A stretch of 64,000 bases of DNA from Zonotrichia leucophrys gambelii (Eukaryota; Chordata; Aves; Passeriformes; Passerellidae): positions 10,008,857 through 10,072,856 of the forward strand of contig NC_088178.1 in assembly GCF_028769735.1 (NCBI RefSeq), read 5' to 3'. Position 1 is the stretch's first letter. Every line of letters starts with the position of its first letter. The position numbers were made by a program, and so were the translations under genes. Positions 57,861 through 64,000 of this stretch are shown here, in pieces. Under the pieces are notes generated by a model. It searched no databases and had not been told where the DNA came from. It saw nothing but the letters and a program-made list of their open reading frames with translations.

Positions 57861-60800
57861 GTGAGTGCGACTTACCTGCTGTAAAACTACTTGAGCGATG
57901 ATGCTGTATTCTTCGGGAAAGTAAACTAAAAGTTAGGGTGGAGCACTAACATCCGCTTCCACATTGGTATTCCGATACTATCACAATGTTGCGCTGTTTA
58001 CATATGACTGAAAAATACTTTACAAGTGTGTCAACAACTGCAAACAGGATTAATAGGCAGGTTCAGAGGGGGAAATGCAGAAGCAGTACAATCTGCGTCC
58101 CTGTACCAAATCTCATTGGTTGTGTACTCTTTCCATGCTTAAAGAATCTGAGCAAATACATAATATCAGTAAAATGTGTCAATAAACAAAATATTTTTGG
58201 TTATTGTTACTAACATTCTTAGATTTTTAATTTTCAAAATAAAATATGTCACACTGTATTTCTAATTTTGTAATATCTTCCTTTTCAGGTATTTTCAGCA
58301 AACACAGGTAAATACTCAAAATGGTTATTTGGTTTTTCCTGCCTATTTTTGAATGGGTTTGAAGAGAATACCCATTTGTGCTTTTTAATAAAATATTCTC
58401 TAAGTTCTAGTAGCTTTGCAAACAAAAAATGTTTTCATGTTTGATTCAGGCTTATAAAATTACATTGATGTCTTTATAAATTTTAAATCTCATTTTTAAG
58501 AGTCACAATTCTGTTGGACACTCATGCAAATATTCAGACTTGTACCTTAATACTAGTTTAAACCAGGGAGAACACTCTGATGAACAAATTCTGCTGTTCA
58601 TTATATAGCTGTGGTACAAATGGAATTCACACTGTCCCATATTTACAACCAATTGTTGTATATTTTGATAATTAAAAAAACAAAAAAACCCAAAAGAAAT
58701 ATGAAAAGAAAACTCCATCACACTCCCTTAAAAAAACCAACCAACCAACCAAACAAAAAAAAATAAAAAACACACTAGAAGAAGCACAATCTCCTATGGA
58801 CAAATATTTCCAAGGTTTTAGAATTTAATACTCAGCTACTCAACTAACAATTAACATCTGCTCTTAGTCCCAAGCACGTTCTTATCAGTTACAGTCAGAC
58901 ACCCCCTTTTGCCCCATTTGTAGAAATGGTCCCAGATATTCTGTCTGACCATGCCTATGGAGCATTTGCAGATGGGTCTTTCACAATTGAGGAGCAGAAT
59001 ACTGCACTGTAATTTTTTTTTAATTTGTTCTATAATATTGTCTTTCGTAACAATTCATAAAAATTTCTGTGCAGGAAATCCTCACCCAGGTCTAAGTCTT
59101 GCTAACAGTCCAGGACAGAAAAAAAATAAAAATAAAAAAAAATATATAGCAGCATATAGATGTTAGCACTTAGCTGAGCAGCTGTGTACAAAACTTGCTC
59201 AGCTCTCCCAAATCCCCCATGAGCTGCCTTCCTATGAACAAGTTTGCCACAAATACCTACTTCATCCCAAATACCTCTACATTCCTTTTCTTAATTTTAT
59301 CTGGGATGTACCTTCATTTTATCTTTTTTCTCTTTTAGTGAGTGTTTTGCAGCCTTGCAAATGTGTAATTGCTTTATAAATGCTGATTTTAGTGTGAAAA
59401 TCCTGATTTCTGAACATAAATTACTCGTGGTTAAGAAATACCCTGGTGTAGTTAGTTTTGTGTCTGCAGTACACACGAGCTCTTTTTGAAAGGTAGAGCA
59501 TAACACCAAAGCATTGTTACAATATTTGATTTGTCATGTTATTGACTACCAATAGCATGGCAAATCAAATATTGCCCTCTGAGCAGGGGGTTAGGTGAGT
59601 TCCTGTGATCCCTTCCAGACTAGATTATTGTATGTTGCTTTAATATAGAAATGCCTATGGTTCAGTGTCCTATTTCAGACTGCTTTATATAAATATATAC
59701 ATCTTCTTTTTATATATTGCTTTGTATATCACTTTAGTTAGTAATATAGTTAATTTGCTCTAAAGGAGACCCTCTCAGTGAAACCTAGGTTAAATAATGG
59801 TCTTGCAATAGTGATTTCAGAGTATTGGAGTATTTTTGTGGAAAGATGAAATTTGGTCTAGAATATCACAAGACTCTGTATTTTGTTAATGTTCACTGAA
59901 AGTCCATTTAACTTAAATTTTAATCATTCATAGAAAGTGTAGATTATTTGTCCTATATTTTGTCTTTGTGAAATATTCCACAGGACTGTGTTTTCCCACT
60001 TCATTTCGTCTCTCATTATTTCCATTTTAGCTCCAGATATACCTGTTATTGACCAAGCTTATTCAAAACTTAGCAACAGTATCACAGTGGAATGGAGAGC
60101 AGTACCTGGGGCTACTAATTACATGCTGACTGCACAAGATGGAGATTCCTTTGTTGAAGCTATAGTGAAAAATTCTCCAGGCACAGTGACGGGACTGAAG
60201 CCTGCCACCTTGTACCGGATCACTGTCAGATCTATCAGTTCTGGAGGAAAAAGCCAGCCTTCACCTTTCAGAAAAGTAAAAACGGGTGGGCTTTCAAAAT
60301 CTTATGTCAAATTCTGGAATGTTATGTCAAATTCTGTCTGTTATTATAACATAAAGCATTCATGCATGTACCAGTCCTGAATTATTATAATCTTTTTAAA
60401 AATTGTACTGATTACATTCTTCTTTCAGTTTTTGAAGACTAGAATTCAGCCATCTGATTTAATGACCAGGACAAAAGTCTGAATTAATGGTTTACTTTAT
60501 GATGGTACAGTAAGTTAAAAGTTCAGCTGGGAGTTTCACTAGAATTTGTATGAATATATGTATTTTACTTTAACAAAAGGCATAACTTGAAGGAATAGAA
60601 GAAATAAAGAAACAACCAAAAGTATAAGATAGGAAGACAATGTGAAACTTATAGGACAGGAAATGCAGTATCTTCTTGGTGATCTTCATTCTTCAACACA
60701 TGCAGCCCTTCCCACTTTCTGTATAACTTTTGTTCATTTCACAAAACATGCAATACAATAATTGATGCACCAAATCACTTTCCAAATTTGTTCTGTTGAT

Positions 60801-63514
60801 CTTGCAATTATTTATTTTTTCTGGTTTTGTTGTCACTGATTTTGTCTCTCAGGGTTAGTGATTGTTCTTTCTGTATATTCATTTCAAATTTGGCCTTTTC
60901 AAGCTGTCCTGCTGAAAAACCAAAAGCATAATTTTGTTTTTTCTCAACAGTCCTGGCTGCTCCAATCCTGTCTGTTCGTTCTCCGAGCTGTGACTCCATT
61001 GCAGTGAGCTGGAAGGCTGTGCCTATGGCAGCTGGCTTCTCTGTGTCACTCATGAGATCGGATGGTTTGGGCAGAGTGCTGAAGCAGAACACCACCAACA
61101 CCTCCCTGATATTTACAAATTTAGATCCAGGAACTCTGTATACTATTAAGGCTTATGCCTGGAATGCCAATGGGATGCCGGGAGATGATTTCACATATAA
61201 TCAAAGAACAAGTAAGAAATTTTCTTTTCTGAAACCAAGTCAGCATTCTAAGAACAACACAGCAACAATATACCAGAAAGTATTTTTGTGTATTTGTGAT
61301 TGTAGTATGTTTTTCAAAGATACATTGAGTAGATTTTCAGATTATATTTTTGCCTCATCTCAAAGTTTAAGGAAGCTCAGGTGACACGGCTTTGTTTAGT
61401 GAACAGTACTGAGGCAAAGATAGCAATTACTGTCACTAAAGCACACTAAAGTACAACTAAAGTTGTACTTAGGACAGGTCTGGACAAGGGTTACACAAGC
61501 TCAGACTGATTTTGATGATTTTTCCAATTGTGAGAATCAAATATTCAAATAAGCAGGGAGTTTCAGCCATTGTCAACTAGAACTACTTCTTTTTAAAAAT
61601 GTAATTTTGACATAAATGAGGGTAAAGTTTGCACTCAAAAAATGCATTTAGTTTGCAAATTGTGAAAGAGATCATGTCTGTAGGCTATAATCTAAGTTAT
61701 ATTTATGTGTTCCAAATTGATATACCACAGGTCCTAATGCACCAGTGGATGTTAAAGTAGCTTTCAAGAGCGGTGCTTTAAGAGCTGCTGTCTCCTGGAT
61801 GCCAACAGAAGGAGCTCTAACTTACAGCGTCACAGTCTCCAGTGGACTCCTGACACTGAGGTGTGACACATCTGCTGCCTCCTGCATGGTGCCATCCCTG
61901 CAGTGCAGCTCTGAATACGATGTGTCTGTCACAGCACACAATGATGCTGGATCCAGTGAACCTACTGATGCAGTGAGCTTAACAACGAGTATGTCACTGA
62001 TTCTTATGTAGCTTATGGCATTTTAACATCTACTTCTTTAATTTCAAATGTAAATGAGTCCACTGCAATTCACAGGTGATTCTCAAATAGTTCTGCTTCT
62101 GACCTTTTTTCATTAATTATGTCATATACTTTTCTGTTGCAGGGGTAAGAGCCTAAGCATTTTTCATATTTCTGTGACAAAAACTTGCAGTGGTGGAACA
62201 ACTTTGTGAGGAAATGACATTAAGAGCTGCCTCTGAGCATAGAACTGTTCTGGGTCACATCAAGTTGTTAGTTAGAAAGGGGTCAACAAAAGCACATTTA
62301 GCCAAAGTAACACCACTACACTAAATTAAGAAACCATCAAACATATTCAGGACAATAGCTTGCTCAGTTCAGCTACAGCAGCACTGCCATGTCAGAGATT
62401 GTTGTTTCCTGACCTGTTAGATGACCTGCCCATTTAATAAAAATCTAAACAATTTCTTTTTATCATATCCTACTTGAAATACACAACATGGTGTACTTAG
62501 TTATTTGATGTAACCTGCCTCATTTTGACTTTTGATAGGAGATCAATCATGGGAGCAACTCTGTGGTGCATCTAACAGGAAGAGAGAGCCTTATGCCAGA
62601 TAGCTATGAAGCTGTTGTGGGCTGTCATCTCAGCCAACACTGCTTCAGCTAGATCACATATATTCATTTTAATAGCAGCAAGCTACACTTTACTGAACTA
62701 GAAAGAAAGTAAATATTTAAACAAAAGCCATGGAGTTTGCAATTCAATGTGGCATTTTGGAATGGCAATAGAAAGGAAACCTAAGCAAAGGACAGTTCTA
62801 CTCAGCCACAGCCAGTAAATTTTATAAAAAATAGAAAAGGTTTTCACATATAGAGGCTTTTGGATGCCAACTGCTATTCATGCTAGTATTCCAATTATCA
62901 TCCAAACCTACTATTTGTGAGCACACACTGTGCCAGTTTCTTTTGAAATATTGCCTGGTGTCACTTTTTTTGTGCAGAGGGCTCCTTAAACAAATGTTTC
63001 TGTAAAACATGATGGTAGCATCTATTTTGTTGTGTAAAAATCATACCCACTTGTCATCTAAATATAAGCACCAACCTCTGTAAAGGCAGCTAAGTTGCTG
63101 CTTTCTTGATCAAGACAGAGCAACTGTTCAAGCTGAGTAGAATAATTCTATTTTCTATATAATTCAATATATCACTGATTTTCCTTTATTCCCCAAGAGT
63201 ATAACTTCAAGAAAGAAAAAAATAATTGTATTGAGAATTTTTTTTTCATTTATTTTCAGTTCCTTGTGCACCAGTAAACATATCAATTGAGGAGGAGGAA
63301 CCTGGGCACTTGCTGGTATCATGGTCTAGTGTCAGTTTGGGTCATTATTACGTGGTTTTTGTGAAGAGTGATGATGGCTTGGAAGTGCACTGCAACACAT
63401 CACATACTCAATGCCATTTCCAGTCAGACTGTGGTTTCACTTATTTCATCAGTGTCTTTGCATATAACAAGGCAGGACAGAGTCCTCCAGGTGATGTACT
63501 CAATTACACTACTG
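57798..63514 (+). CDS. FNDC7: FNDC7-like secreted fibronectin type III protein, 5' part; continues beyond window
   Basis: Exons 57798-57860, 58289-58307, 60031-60285, 60951-61211, 61731-61988 and 63260-63514 join in frame to 370 codons and one base. Residues 1-27 form a signal-peptide-like start (LAFTGVLLGCLEMVFSA). Four FN3 domains follow, one per exon, each with the Trp of strand B (VEWRAVP, VSWKAVP, VSWMPTE, VSWSSV) and a Tyr near strand F (TLYRITV, TLYTIKAYAWN, SEYDVSVTAHN, TYFISVFAYN). Domains 3 and 4 carry the paired Cys pattern (RCDTSAASC...QCSSEY; CNTSHTQC...DCGFTY) that I associate with FNDC7. N-glycosylation sequons (NTT, NTS, NIS) fit an extracellular protein. The biological role is unknown. 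The symbol rests on domain style plus the STXBP3 neighbour; an FNDC7 paralogue is possible. It lies head-to-head with STXBP3. Confidence 0.83.
58289..58307 (+). CDS. FNDC7: FNDC7 exon 2 (19-nt micro-exon)
   Basis: Encodes VFSANT plus one base between CTTTTCAG and GTAAAT. It completes the signal peptide and supplies the phase 1 that every FN3 exon needs. Confidence 0.7.
58668..58770 (+). repeat. A-rich low-complexity with (CCAA)n
   Basis: A runs interrupted by C, including four CCAA units in AAACCAACCAACCAACCAAA. Simple sequence. Confidence 0.8.
59520..59574 (+). repeat. Near-perfect 25-bp inverted repeat (hairpin)
   Basis: Arms 59520-59544 and 59550-59574 with loop ACTAC at 59545-59549. As RNA on the plus strand the stem has 23 Watson-Crick pairs and two U-G wobbles (59534 with 59560, 59539 with 59555) and no bulge. 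It lies in FNDC7 intron 2, in the sense orientation. It could be a small-RNA precursor, an inverted-repeat remnant of a mobile element, or a template-switch palindrome. Confidence 0.9.
59576..59640 (+). mobile_element. Possible CR1 LINE remnant
   Basis: CTGAGCAGGGGGTTAGGTGA and TGATCCCTTCCAGACTAGAT with ATTATTGTATG resemble the last 60 bp of avian CR1 elements (AGGGGGTTGGACTAGATGA ... CCTTCCAACCTGAATTATTCTATG). Short and diverged, so tentative. Confidence 0.5.
60031..60285 (+). CDS. FNDC7: FNDC7 exon 3 (FN3 domain 1)
   Basis: Residues 28-112, from APDIPVIDQAYSKLSNSITV to FRKVKT. Acceptor ATTTTAG, donor GTGGGC, phase 1-1. Confidence 0.88.
60951..61211 (+). CDS. FNDC7: FNDC7 exon 4 (FN3 domain 2)
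   Basis: Residues 113-199, from VLAAPILSVRSPSCDSIAVS to DDFTYNQRT. Two adjacent sequons in QNTTNTS. Donor GTAAGA, phase 1-1. Confidence 0.9.
61731..61988 (+). CDS. FNDC7: FNDC7 exon 5 (FN3 domain 3)
   Basis: Residues 200-285, from PNAPVDVKVAFKSGALRAAV to AVSLTT. Three cysteines around the E-F strands. Acceptor ACCACAG, donor GTATGT, phase 1-1. Confidence 0.9.
61989..63259 (+). other. FNDC7 intron 5
   Basis: 1.3 kb of AT-rich sequence between FN3 exons 3 and 4. No additional FN3 exon or mobile element recognised. Confidence 0.8.
63260..63514 (+). CDS. FNDC7: FNDC7 exon 6 (FN3 domain 4)
   Basis: Residues 286-370, from PCAPVNISIEEEEPGHLLVS to DVLNYTT. Acceptor TTTTCAG, donor GTAAGT, phase 1-1. 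It is the last exon seen; 63515-64000 is intron with nothing recognised. Confidence 0.9.
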
Positions 63515-64000
63515 GTAAGTAGCCACGTATTCCTGCAAATTCATTTGGATCCTTTACCTGTATTTATTGTTGAGCTGTTTGGACATTTTTATGGGAAGAT
63601 AATGACTTACAGTTCTATTTTTATTCAGGTTTTGGGCATAACACACAAAGGTTGGCAGAGAAAAAGAAACAGTTCATATTGCAATTAAACTTAACTTGCA
63701 TAGTCAAGTGCAACAACATGCATACAAATTTGAAAACAGTTTAACAATGCACAATCATCAGGCAAGGACATATGAATAACACACAGACCTGGCATAACAT
63801 TTGAATTCTAGTCCTGTCTGCGTTTTTGGTAAAACTATTTAAACTATTAAGTAAAACTATTTTTGGTTTTACCTCAGGAAGAGTGTACCAAAGTCTCCAA
63901 CTTCCTTGTACTTGGAGGGAGTTTTCATGCTTGGAAAATGAAAAAAAAATACTAAGTTCAATGTTGAAAAGAAGACTGTTATTTAATCTCTAGACCTTTA

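Larger units (their letters stand above)
58308..60030 (+). other. FNDC7 intron 2
   Basis: 1.7 kb AT-rich intron holding A-rich low-complexity sequence (58668-58770, with CCAA units at 58736-58752; also 59118-59142), a long hairpin (59520-59574) and a possible CR1 remnant (59576-59640). Confidence 0.8.

Noticed and set aside
1..64000. tRNA, rRNA, CRISPR arrays, operons or viral insertions
   Set aside because: None was seen. The window has spliced vertebrate genes, no cloverleaf with A/B boxes was recognised by eye, and no regularly spaced direct-repeat array or retroviral gene order was found. A tRNAscan or Infernal run would be needed to exclude small RNA genes.

Overview
The window is vertebrate nuclear DNA, most likely from a bird. 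The reasons are a 3' fragment of a CR1-type LINE (about 28725-29010), compact introns, AT-rich introns broken by two sharp CpG islands, and four split genes whose predicted proteins match known vertebrate families. The species cannot be named from the sequence. Nothing here looks prokaryotic, viral or recently transferred. This is an ordinary conserved vertebrate locus, corresponding to the human 1p13.3 block FNDC7-STXBP3-AKNAD1-GPSM2, with several local oddities.

Layout. (1) 1-21744, minus strand: the 5' part of GPSM2 (LGN, a spindle-orientation scaffold). Ten coding exons give the first 422 codons, covering the TPR region and the start of the linker. The GoLoco exons lie off the left edge. 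(2) About 21470-22050: a CpG island shared head-to-head by GPSM2 and AKNAD1, with CCAAT boxes and GC boxes. (3) 22097-33061, plus strand: AKNAD1 (AKNA-domain protein), a 13-exon model of 821 codons whose splice phases close throughout. (4) 32714-35359: tail-to-tail gap. (5) 35360-56733, minus strand: complete STXBP3 (Munc18c), 19 exons and 594 codons, close to my recollection of the human length, with one GC-AG intron. (6) About 56220-57160: a second CpG island, containing the STXBP3 start and, 165 bp away on the other strand, an ATG in a full Kozak context followed by a consensus splice donor. (7) 57798-64000, plus strand: the 5' part of an FNDC7-type secreted fibronectin III protein (signal peptide exon, 19-nt micro-exon and four FN3 modules of one exon each). 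It runs off the right edge.

The genes do not form a pathway. STXBP3 regulates SNARE-driven exocytosis, GPSM2 links G-alpha-i to NuMA at the cell cortex, AKNAD1 is poorly characterised, and FNDC7 is predicted to be extracellular. What ties them together is conserved synteny and two bidirectional promoters.

Items most worth a second look: a 25-bp hairpin with a 5-nt loop in an FNDC7 intron, whose two imperfect pairs are G-U only on the sense strand; the head-to-head orientation of FNDC7 and STXBP3, which differs from the tandem arrangement I recall in human; a candidate coding exon on the opposite strand inside STXBP3 intron 17; the Kozak-plus-donor first exon opposite STXBP3; and a tandem splice acceptor in AKNAD1 that would keep frame whether or not the preceding exon is skipped. 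All exon boundaries were worked out by hand from splice signals, phase and remembered family sequences. No search or alignment was run.
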